Below, piece by piece: positions 46,040 to 53,703 of a stretch of 64,000 nt of DNA. The translations under genes and the position numbers were made by a program. Source of the DNA: Bacillota bacterium (lineage in GTDB: Bacteria; Bacillota; Clostridia; Acetivibrionales; DTU013); assembly GCA_023435925.1 (NCBI GenBank), contig JAEZLF010000063.1, forward strand, positions 1-64,000. The letters run 5' to 3'. The notes under the pieces were generated by a model. It saw only the letters and a program-made list of their open reading frames with translations. It made no database searches and was not told the origin of the DNA. The first letter of the stretch is position 1, and each line of letters starts with the position of its first letter.

Positions 46040-46100
46040 GACCTCCTGGCTTACTTCCCCTGCGAGTACAAAATTTCATTTATGGAAGGGGAATCTGTAA
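46017..46100 (+). pseudogene. Fragment of an HD-domain gene
   Basis: The frame reads ISENETSWLTSPASTKFHLW and stops. It matches the segment ENETTWLTSPASTKYHLCKE of the HD protein at 44679. Only this ~25-residue piece remains, so it is a broken paralogue or a recombination scar. Confidence 0.6.
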
Positions 46101-47083
46101 TGGACTTTCAATTAAAACAAGAGGTGATACAAAGTGAACTTTTTAAAGGTAAATGTGGAGGGCAATTTAACTCTGCTGAATATCCTTATGTCTTAAGAGA
46201 AGAACATAGAAAAGAAAACTTATATACAGATATTGCTGATAGTGCTATAAAGTATTTTAAAGAAAATAGAATTGTTTGGTGGCGAGGTAAAGACGGTTTA
46301 CCTACCAACCATACATTATCTTCACAAGTTGCATGTCTCAATCATCTATTTTGGATAAGAGACAATCAAAAAGCTGCGACAAGCGTTTTAAAGCAGATAG
46401 ACAAGGATTTCGTTACGATAAAGTTTCCAAATTCAGATTTAAATTCAGAGAATTATGTTGAATTTGAATTAAATGGATATGATAAAAGTCAGGGGAACTT
46501 ACTAGGCGAGAAAGGAAGTGCCAGAGGGGCAAACACAACGTCTATCGATGCGGCAATGTTGGCTATGAAAGATAATAAAATTATACTAATATTTATTGAA
46601 TGGAAATATGTTGAACATTACCATAGGAGAATAGATGCACTGAAAGCTGAACCCAAATATGAAGTTCAAAAAAAGACATATAAGAATCTTCTGTTAAGTG
46701 ATGATAGCCCAATTATCCTAGATAAAATAAGAAATAAATTGAACCTGGATTTTGATTTGGCTTATCAGAAATTTTCTGTAGAGCCGTTCTATCAGTTAAT
46801 GCGACAAACCTTGCTGGCTTGGAGATTGAGCTGTGTAAAAAGGTATGGAGCAGAAGACTATCTACATATTCATGTTATTCCTAAAGATAACAAAAAGCTA
46901 TTGCTATGCAAAACTTCTCCTGAAATCACTGAAGGGTATAGCGATATTCGATCTGCATGGGCAGCACAACTTAAAAATCCAGCAAAGTATATACATATGG
47001 ATCCATCTGAGTTAATTGGACATGCAGCTTTTGAGTACAACAAGGGTTTATATGAGTATTTGAACAATAGATACTGGAGATGA
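46100..47083 (+). CDS. PD-(D/E)xK restriction-nuclease-like protein (PGN_0703-like)
   Basis: 327 residues from ATG 46100 (AAGGGGAAT upstream; the frame is open from 46082). The active-site pattern is GANTTSIDAAML followed by ILIFIEWKYVEHY (D...E-x-K), preceded by a helical lead. This resembles PGN_0703-type restriction endonuclease-like proteins, which occur singly in defence islands. The C-terminal ~120 residues (YLHIHVIPKDNKKLLLCKTS) are less conserved in my recall. No methyltransferase is adjacent. Activity is inferred from the motif. Confidence 0.65.
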   Translation: MDFQLKQEVIQSELFKGKCGGQFNSAEYPYVLREEHRKENLYTDIADSAIKYFKENRIVWWRGKDGLPTNHTLSSQVACLNHLFWIRDNQKAATSVLKQIDKDFVTIKFPNSDLNSENYVEFELNGYDKSQGNLLGEKGSARGANTTSIDAAMLAMKDNKIILIFIEWKYVEHYHRRIDALKAEPKYEVQKKTYKNLLLSDDSPIILDKIRNKLNLDFDLAYQKFSVEPFYQLMRQTLLAWRLSCVKRYGAEDYLHIHVIPKDNKKLLLCKTSPEITEGYSDIRSAWAAQLKNPAKYIHMDPSELIGHAAFEYNKGLYEYLNNRYWR

Positions 47084-47118
47084 AAAGGAGAAATAACTAT
47101 TAAATGTAAAATCGGGAA

Positions 47119-47328
47119 TTTCTATGGTTGCCTCTAGGCAGAGTTATCGGAGATGCTTTGGGGTATTCGGTAGAGTTTATGAGTATTGGTGAAATAAAGG
47201 ATAGGTTTGGAGCCGAGGGGATAACCGATTTGCTTTGCGATAAGGTGAGTGGCAAGGCAATTATATCGGATGATACACAGATGACGATGTTTACTGTTGG
47301 AAGGTATTCTGTGGGCGGATATGCGTGA
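47119..47328 (+). pseudogene. Truncated ADP-ribosylglycohydrolase
   Basis: The frame LPLGRVIGDALGYSVEFMSI, then DRFGAEGITDLL and ISDDTQMTMFTV matches the N-terminal ~65 residues of DraG-type ADP-ribosyl hydrolases (GDALGYPVEF, SDDTQM metal site). No proper start exists and the frame ends at 47328, so ~200 residues are missing. Nothing else is seen in 47329-47494. Confidence 0.75.
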
Positions 47329-47494
47329 ATAGGAAAGAGGAATTTGCAGTTATCCTGCATGTGTTTTCTTCTCATATCAAAGATGGCTCTACACTCAGAC
47401 AGGTAGATTAGCAAGTAAAGGCAACTTTGGATTGTTGAAAGAGAAAGCTGTTGTATAGTTGAATTACATCAATAGATAAAATGGGGGGAGTAAA

Positions 47495-49852
47495 ATGACT
47501 GAATATAAGCTATCAGAACCAATCGACTTATTAAAAACTGATCTGGACAATAAAAAGCTCCATAAACACCAAACAGAGGCAATAGAAGGGTTGAATAGGT
47601 ATTTTGATCTCACATTAAAATCAGATGCTGGACAAAACGGGTTACTTGTAATGCCAACGGGAAGTGGTAAGACATTTACAGCAGTGAATTGGTTGCTTGA
47701 TAGAACTGTCTCGCAGGGCTTTAAAGTTTTGTGGCTTGTTCACAGGCAAGAACTTATTGAACAGACAGATAGGACTTTTAGAAAGCAGGCCCCGATACTT
47801 ATACAACATGGCTTTAAAAAGTTGAGAGTTATTCCGGTATCAGGTGGGCATCTTTCAATGTCACAAGCTTCAAGGTATGATATAAACATTTGCGGTATAG
47901 GTTCAGTGGCTAGTAAAAATGGTATGAGATACCTCCGCAGAATGTTGGGAACCAATGGTAAAGAAAAGTTAGTAGTTGTAATTGATGAAGCGCACCATGC
48001 TGTGTCTCCGTCATATAGAAAGGTAATGCAAAGAATATCAGAAATTAATCCGAAAAGATTATTGCTTGGACTCACAGCGACTCCTTATCGTATGCAGGAT
48101 GTTGAGCAGGGGCAACTTCTGAGGATGTTCGATGTTAATAGCAATATAAAAAATAAAAAAGGCACTAACAAAGGGTACATATATGAAGTAACTTTGCGGG
48201 AATTACTTCTCGCTGGTTTTTTGGCTGAGCCTATATATAAAAGAATTGAAACACAAATAAATGGTGATACTGAGTTCGATTTAACTCAAGAAGATGAAGC
48301 CTTTTTCGAGAGATTTGGAGAACTTTCCGAATACCTTAAAGAGCAACTTGCAAAATCGGCTACTCGTAATCAGCTAATAGTTGACGAATATATAAAGCAT
48401 AAAGACAAATATGGGAAAACACTTGTTTTTGCTGTAAATCGCTTGCATTGCGTTACTCTGGCAAAAGCATTTCTTCAAGCAGGTATTTCCTGCCGTTATT
48501 GTATGTCGGGCGAACCGGGTGTACAGGAAACAATAGAAGATTTCAAAGCTAATAAATTCGAGGTGCTTATAAATGTTCAGATCCTGACGGAGGGAAGCGA
48601 CGTACCGGACATTCAAACGATTTTTTTAGCGAGACAAACCAACAGCGATTCCTTGCTTATGCAGATGATAGGTAGAGGATTAAGGGGACTTGATGCTGGG
48701 GGCACAAAGTTTGCCTATATTGTTGATTTCCATGATACTTGGGAAAAATTCAATTTCTGGCTTGATCCCAAGAAGCTCATAATTGATGAGTTCGGCGAAG
48801 TAAAGGAGACAGTTGGCGAATATGATGAACCTTTGAATGATGAATCAAATGAAGATACGATTGATTCTGATAATAATTCATTACATATTATTCCTGAAGA
48901 GAATTACTCTATGTGGGACTTATATTTAAGAATGTATAATGCCATGAAAATGAATTTAACCGGCATTTCACATAATGAGATTTTCCCACAAGGCTGGTAT
49001 GCTGTTGTCAACAATGACGGAGAAGATACTAAAGTCCTTGTCTTTGATAATCAAGCCGCAGGCTATGAGCTGATTTCAAAAGATGTTAATTGCCTGTTGA
49101 AAAATAAACCCTCTGCGCAAACTGTGATAAAGAAATATTTTGATGTTGAAGAGAATCTTCCACGGATTGATGAAGTACAGTTAATAGTAGATATGCTCTA
49201 TGAAACAGGCGAAATGCCGCTTTTTTACACTTTCAAGCAAAGAGACGAGGTCGATGCTAAGAGGATTGCAAAGAATCTCATAGAACAGGACTTGAAGAGA
49301 TCAGAGGAAGAATATAGATTGAAAGAACTGTTTGACACAACTCCAATAATTAAAGAACTTTATAAGACTTTTTATGTTTTTAAACAGAGTGTTCGTGATT
49401 CTATTGAAAAAATATCTGATGGAGATTCTATTGAGCCTCAAATTGTGAGTATCGACGATAGAGCGGAGTTCAATATTATTGATGATTACTTCAATCTGGA
49501 AGAGCTTTATAATGAAGTAGTTGAGAAATGGTTTCCAAATGGAGTAAAGCCTGAAATAAGATGGAGTAATAAGCCACTAAGAAGCAGATATGGCCTATGT
49601 ACAAAACATGATGATGGCAGCTTTGTAATAGCAATAAATAGATTACTCTGTTCACCTGATGTTTCACCCGAGGTAGTAAAGTATCTGCTATACCATGAAC
49701 TTTTGCATGCAAATGGATTTTGGAATCACAATGAAGCTTTCAGAACCGCCGAATGGGAATATCCCAATTCTGATGAACTTGATGGTTTTATAGACGAGTT
49801 ATTTTTGCGATACAAAATTGATGAGATTGTTCCTCCCAGGAGAAGAAAATAA
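47495..49852 (+). CDS. DEAD/DEAH helicase fused to a SprT-like metallopeptidase
   Basis: 785 residues. SF2 helicase: Walker A MPTGSGKT, WLVHRQELIEQT, DEAHHAVSPSY, GLTATPYRMQD, and a C-terminal lobe with LTEGSDVPDIQT and QMIGRGLRG. After a ~200-residue middle region, the C-terminal ~130 residues form a zinc metallopeptidase: RWSNKPLRSRYGLC, then YLLYHELLHANGFWNHNEAF with HELLH at 734-738. SprT/Spartan proteases cut DNA-protein crosslinks, so the fusion may clear or attack protein-bound DNA. GGGGGGAG precedes the ATG. Followed closely by a truncated DUF429 gene. Confidence 0.87.
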   Translation: MTEYKLSEPIDLLKTDLDNKKLHKHQTEAIEGLNRYFDLTLKSDAGQNGLLVMPTGSGKTFTAVNWLLDRTVSQGFKVLWLVHRQELIEQTDRTFRKQAPILIQHGFKKLRVIPVSGGHLSMSQASRYDINICGIGSVASKNGMRYLRRMLGTNGKEKLVVVIDEAHHAVSPSYRKVMQRISEINPKRLLLGLTATPYRMQDVEQGQLLRMFDVNSNIKNKKGTNKGYIYEVTLRELLLAGFLAEPIYKRIETQINGDTEFDLTQEDEAFFERFGELSEYLKEQLAKSATRNQLIVDEYIKHKDKYGKTLVFAVNRLHCVTLAKAFLQAGISCRYCMSGEPGVQETIEDFKANKFEVLINVQILTEGSDVPDIQTIFLARQTNSDSLLMQMIGRGLRGLDAGGTKFAYIVDFHDTWEKFNFWLDPKKLIIDEFGEVKETVGEYDEPLNDESNEDTIDSDNNSLHIIPEENYSMWDLYLRMYNAMKMNLTGISHNEIFPQGWYAVVNNDGEDTKVLVFDNQAAGYELISKDVNCLLKNKPSAQTVIKKYFDVEENLPRIDEVQLIVDMLYETGEMPLFYTFKQRDEVDAKRIAKNLIEQDLKRSEEEYRLKELFDTTPIIKELYKTFYVFKQSVRDSIEKISDGDSIEPQIVSIDDRAEFNIIDDYFNLEELYNEVVEKWFPNGVKPEIRWSNKPLRSRYGLCTKHDDGSFVIAINRLLCSPDVSPEVVKYLLYHELLHANGFWNHNEAFRTAEWEYPNSDELDGFIDELFLRYKIDEIVPPRRRK

Positions 49853-49909
49853 ATATGATACCAGACCAATGAAATGAGAGATGAAAATTATGAGGAGATA
49901 TGAGAGATA

Positions 49910-50434
49910 ATGAAATACATTCTTGGTGTGGATGCAGCTTGGACAGAGAAAGAACCTACAGGTGTCGCGCTACTTTCAATAAATAATGACAATTCGATAC
50001 AAGCTGTTAAAATCGCTAGGTCATACGAAGAGTTCTCTAAAGGAAGAATCAGTTGGGATAACTCCGTAACCGGGTCAAAACCCGATTTTCCAAGGCTTTT
50101 ATGCTATTGTAGGAATAATGAATGGGTCATTGATCTGATAGCTCTTGATATTCCTTTATCTCCTGAAAGGATAATAGTAAGACGAGAATGTGACAGGCTA
50201 ATATCCAGGCATTATGGGAAATATGGTGCGTCAACCCACAGCCCAAGTGAGATCCGACCTGGACCTATTTCAGAGGCTATTTTCAAGCAGCTTTCGGAAG
50301 CAGGATACAGTTGGAATGGAGATGCTAATGAAAGTTTGTCTTTCATCGAGGTATATCCGCACACAACAATAATTGAAATTTTTGAATATCAATATAGATT
50401 CCAATACAATTTGAGTCCGTATTATAAGGAATAG
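49910..50434 (+). pseudogene. DUF429 protein, C-terminally truncated
   Basis: 174 residues starting YILGVDAAWTEKEPTGVALL, the RNase H-like first strand of DUF429 proteins. IDLIALDIPLSPERI and FIEVYPHTTIIEIF also match. Members are usually ~230 or more residues; here the frame stops soon after the VYPH block (YYKE). After the stop the sequence changes to an IS66 fragment, so truncation by an insertion is likely. GAGGAGAT precedes the ATG; the protein could still be made. Confidence 0.65.
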
Positions 50435-50518
50435 ATAAAGAATGGTTGTGGGGATGAATATAGCAACATTGCAGAGCCAATGAGGTTTTCGATGAGAAAT
50501 GGTAAGGTCAATTTTATT

Positions 50519-50620
50519 ACAACCAGCGGAATGATGGTTGTACGTTGGTGCGAGCAGAACAACGTAAATATTAAGTCATACTACTACTGGCTACGTAGAA
50601 TCCGTTCATTGGCATGCGAG
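50519..50620 (+). mobile_element. IS66-type TnpA (accessory ORF) remnant
   Basis: The frame reads TSGMMVVRWCEQNNVNIKSY, then YYWLRRIRSLACE, matching the SGMTxxxWCxxNxIxxxxFYYWxRR helix of the IS66 orfA product. Neither TnpB, TnpC nor the terminal repeats are seen. It follows the truncated DUF429 gene and is probably what remains of the insertion. Confidence 0.65.
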
Positions 50621-50830
50621 ATTATGCTCTATTTCTATATAAATGTATATTATACAACAATCATCCTGTATCCACAAATTAGATAGATTTATCACTGCCG
50701 TATGATTATTGCAACGATTTTTGGTCCATATAATGTAGATAGTACACCTTCTTTGTAGACGAACATTGTTGTTTTGAACTGCAATAATTTGGGGAACCAG
50801 AATGTAAAATATAGAATTGGAGGTTTATTT

Positions 50831-51370
50831 ATGAAAAGAATATTAACATCGATTATATTACTAGGATTTTTGTTCAGTTTTGCAGGTTGTGGCAGCGGAC
50901 TGGACATTCCAACAGAGGACGGAGGCAATCTGAAAATTACAAAAGACGGAATTCAAGTGGAAGGGTCTGACGGCAGCAAAGCTGTTATTTCAAATGAAAA
51001 CAGCCAGTATGTAATGGAGAGTTCACAAGGTGAAGTGAAATTCGGTGAGAACCTGGATCTGCCGAAGGATTACCCAAAGGATCTGGTGCCGCTTTTCAAG
51101 GAGGATTCCATTTTGTCCTACACGACAACAGAGACTGGTGAATTAGCTATTATATACAGATCCAAAGAATCAGTAGAAGATTGCTTTAATTTTTACAAGG
51201 ATCTCGTCAAAGATGCAGAAAGCAAAATGGAATCACAGGACGAAAATGGAGCGATGATTATAGCTGCAATTAATAATAGAGACTTTACTCTCATTATATC
51301 AACTGACAGCGATAACGAAAAAAAAGCGATCGTTTCGATAAATATAGGAGCACCTCCGACAGAAGAATAA
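50831..51370 (+). CDS. Predicted lipoprotein of unknown function
   Basis: 179 residues. A lipoprotein signal peptide KRILTSIILLGFLFSFAGC gives lipidation at Cys20, then a Gly/Asp-rich linker and a ~120-residue domain (YPKDLVPLFKEDSILSYTTT, ETGELAIIYRSKESVEDCFN). ATG 50831 was chosen because TTGGAGG precedes it and the signal begins there, although the frame is open from 50774. It should be anchored on the outer face of the membrane. No partner gene is adjacent. Confidence 0.75.
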   Translation: MKRILTSIILLGFLFSFAGCGSGLDIPTEDGGNLKITKDGIQVEGSDGSKAVISNENSQYVMESSQGEVKFGENLDLPKDYPKDLVPLFKEDSILSYTTTETGELAIIYRSKESVEDCFNFYKDLVKDAESKMESQDENGAMIIAAINNRDFTLIISTDSDNEKKAIVSINIGAPPTEE

Positions 51371-51422
51371 AATGAGTAAGCTGAATCACCTCACAAACTC
51401 CATCGGCAGCTTAATCCGATGA

Positions 51423-51535
51423 AAGTGGGGGGACGGTTCTACTGAAGAAGAAAGTTTGTAAGTGGGGGGCGGTTCTGCTGAAGAAGAAAGTTTGTCAAAG
51501 TGGGGGGACGGTTCCAAAGTGGGGGGACGGTTCTG
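51423..51535 (+). repeat. Tandem GTGGGGGGACGGTTC repeats
   Basis: Four copies of (A)AAGTGGGGGG(A)CGGTTC begin at about 51423, 51460, 51496 and 51515. The first two share a further ACTGAAGAAGAAAGTTTGT. Similar G-rich motifs are scattered between genes of some clostridia, sometimes near RAYT-type transposases; none is seen here. The remainder of 51371-51805 is non-coding. Confidence 0.75.
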
Positions 51536-51805
51536 CCAGAATGAGAGACTTTCTTCTCTATCCCAGGTTAACAATCTATAAGAACGTTACATATTACATG
51601 GCTAAAACGCAATAACTAATGTAGCAAATTTTTTTTAGTCAATAAATAATAATGGGAAGTTCAATATCGCCAACTCAAGCTCCGGGAATTTTGGCTGGAA
51701 GCCGTTTACACATTCTTTTGCCTATGCAGGGCGCAAACTCTCACATATAAATTCCCAGGTGTGAATATCTTATATTTATGAGATTTTATGAATGGAGGTA
51801 TTTAC

Positions 51806-52621
51806 ATGGGATTTTATATTGGTGTCGAGCCGAATGTAAAAATCTATGTAGAGGATATTAACCCGGCAGGCAACAAGACCATCCTGTTCATTCACGGATG
51901 GCCTGGAAATCATAATTTATTTGAATACCAGTTTAACCAATTGCCTAAAATGGGGTACAGGTGCATCGGAATAGACTGCAGGGGATTCGGTTTATCAGAT
52001 AAGCCTTGGACCGGCTATGATTATAACCGATTATCGGATGATATTCGAAGTGTGGTTGACGCACTTGGATTGCAGAATTTCACGCTTGGGGGACACTCGA
52101 CAGGAGGAGCGATTTGTGTCAGGTACATGGCCAGACATAAGGGCTACGGAGTTACAAAGCTTGGACTTTTTGCCGCAGCGGCTCCAAGTCTTGTCCAGCG
52201 GCCATATTTTCCATATGGTTTGCAAAAACAAGCTGTAATTAACATCATCCAGGGTACATACAGCGACCGGCCCAGTATGCTGAGGGGGTTTGGAAATATG
52301 ATCTTTTATAATCCTGTCAGTGTGCCATTATCTGATTGGATTTTCCAATTGGGGTTACAGGCAGCTAGTTGGTCTACTGCGGCTATAGCAAATACCTGGC
52401 TGGATGAAGAGGAATTATTTAATGATCTGAAAACTATAAATGTTCCAACGATAATTCTTCATGGCATTAATGACCAGGTCTGTTTATATCCGTTGGCTAT
52501 AGCACAAAAGAACAGTATCAGAAATTCAAAGCTGGTGCCGTTTGACAGGTGTGGCCATTTTCTGTTTTATGACCAGCGTGAAAGGTTTAACTATGAATTA
52601 GTGCAATTCACGGAAGTATAA
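51806..52621 (+). CDS. Alpha/beta hydrolase
   Basis: 271 residues from ATG 51806 (GGAGG lies 11 nt upstream and inside the longer frame). Oxyanion motif FIHGWPGN, nucleophile elbow LGGHSTGGAICV (Ser), acid NDQVC (Asp) and GHFLFYDQ (His) complete the triad. This is the layout of small esterases, haloperoxidase-like and epoxide-hydrolase-like enzymes. Substrate unknown. No signal peptide. It stands alone within the island and is probably cargo unrelated to defence. Confidence 0.88.
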   Translation: MGFYIGVEPNVKIYVEDINPAGNKTILFIHGWPGNHNLFEYQFNQLPKMGYRCIGIDCRGFGLSDKPWTGYDYNRLSDDIRSVVDALGLQNFTLGGHSTGGAICVRYMARHKGYGVTKLGLFAAAAPSLVQRPYFPYGLQKQAVINIIQGTYSDRPSMLRGFGNMIFYNPVSVPLSDWIFQLGLQAASWSTAAIANTWLDEEELFNDLKTINVPTIILHGINDQVCLYPLAIAQKNSIRNSKLVPFDRCGHFLFYDQRERFNYELVQFTEV

Positions 52622-52944
52622 TTTATAACAGCATGATTTTTTTTATTAGCCTTTACCCTTATTGGGTTGCAATTGGGTTATGTGGTTCTTACCCAGTTTT
52701 CTTTTGTATAGTGTTTCTACTGCTACTACTTGAGCTGCAGTAAGGGTCCTTGGTATAGTCCTTAGGATGTCTAATAATTCTCAGATGCTTTTAAGTAAGT
52801 TATTGAATACTATTAAATAATTAACCCAGGTGTACGAAAATGTACACTTGCATTATATTAACAATAGTATTATAAGAGATGCTTGCTAAGCACAAGATAC
52901 ATCCGTCCTTGTTTAGTAGGATGCAGTCGTCGGAGGTGTTAAGT
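52622..52944. other. Intergenic with a GTGTAC inverted repeat
   Basis: No gene. An inverted repeat GGTGTACGAAAATGTACACT lies at 52829-52848, just upstream of a TTGCAT/AT-rich promoter-like stretch, so it could be an operator for the short gene that follows. Confidence 0.35.
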
Positions 52945-53100
52945 ATGGGATATTCTTATAGCGGAGTAGTTGATGGATTAAAAGAATTTTATTCATCTAT
53001 GAGAAAACTTAATGTAGAAATAGGAACTTTTGAGCATACATACAACAGTATAGTTGGGACTAGAAACCTATGCCTAATAGGAGGTATCCAAATTGTATAA
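52945..53100 (+). CDS. Short hypothetical protein, possibly truncated
   Basis: 51 residues, MGYSYSGVVDGLKEFYSSMR... ending LCLIGGIQIV. GGAGGTG 6 nt before the ATG is strong. The start resembles the N-terminus of a longer family (a helix followed by a strand with FEHTYN) and the end looks broken, so it may be the front of a frameshifted gene. Function unknown. Confidence 0.35.
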   Translation: MGYSYSGVVDGLKEFYSSMRKLNVEIGTFEHTYNSIVGTRNLCLIGGIQIV

Positions 53101-53219
53101 TATCGCGGCTCATAGTAATTAAAATGCTGCAAATATGGAGGACTACTGTGAAAATATGTAGAATACTTAGTGTTATATAATATGATGTGAGGAAAGTATC
53201 TTTTGTAGGGGGTTAATCA

Positions 53220-53651
53220 ATGATTGAAAAAGCAATCAAAATAGCAGCGATGGCGCATACAGGACAGAAGGATAAAGCAGGAGAACCTTATATATTTCAT
53301 CCGCTTCGAGTAATGCTTAGGTGCAGTAATGATATTGATAGAATATGTGGAGTTCTGCATGATGTGATCGAAGATACGGCGATTACTTTGGAATACTTGC
53401 AAAAAGAAGGCTTTTCTCAGGAAGTGATTACTGCCCTAGAAGCACTTACAAGACAGACCGATGAGAATTACGATGACTTTATTGGACGAGTACTGAAGAA
53501 TGAAATAGCTTGCCATGTGAAGCTTGCAGATCTTGCTGACAATATGGATTTATCCCGTCTGCGAAACCCTTCTGAGGAAGATTTTCTCAGAGTTAAGAAG
53601 TATCAAAAGGCAGTGGAGAGGATACATGCAAGTTTGAAAAATGGTGCTTAA
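53220..53651 (+). CDS. HD-domain hydrolase, RelA/SpoT-type ((p)ppGpp hydrolase-like)
   Basis: 143 residues, a stand-alone HD domain: AIKIAAMAHTGQKDKAGEPY, IFHPLRVML (His), GVLHDVIEDTAIT (H-D, E-D) and HVKLADLADNMDLSRL (Asp). This order is that of the hydrolase domain of Rel and the MESH1 group, which cleave alarmones or related nucleotides. A synthetase domain is absent. TAGGGGG precedes the ATG. It is 52 nt before the second UvrD helicase. Small alarmone hydrolases also occur as antitoxins, but no toxin gene is adjacent. Confidence 0.83.
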   Translation: MIEKAIKIAAMAHTGQKDKAGEPYIFHPLRVMLRCSNDIDRICGVLHDVIEDTAITLEYLQKEGFSQEVITALEALTRQTDENYDDFIGRVLKNEIACHVKLADLADNMDLSRLRNPSEEDFLRVKKYQKAVERIHASLKNGA

Positions 53652-53703
53652 GATACTTAGGAGAATATCGAATGCAGTATATTCGTTAATATAGGATTAA
53701 GAT

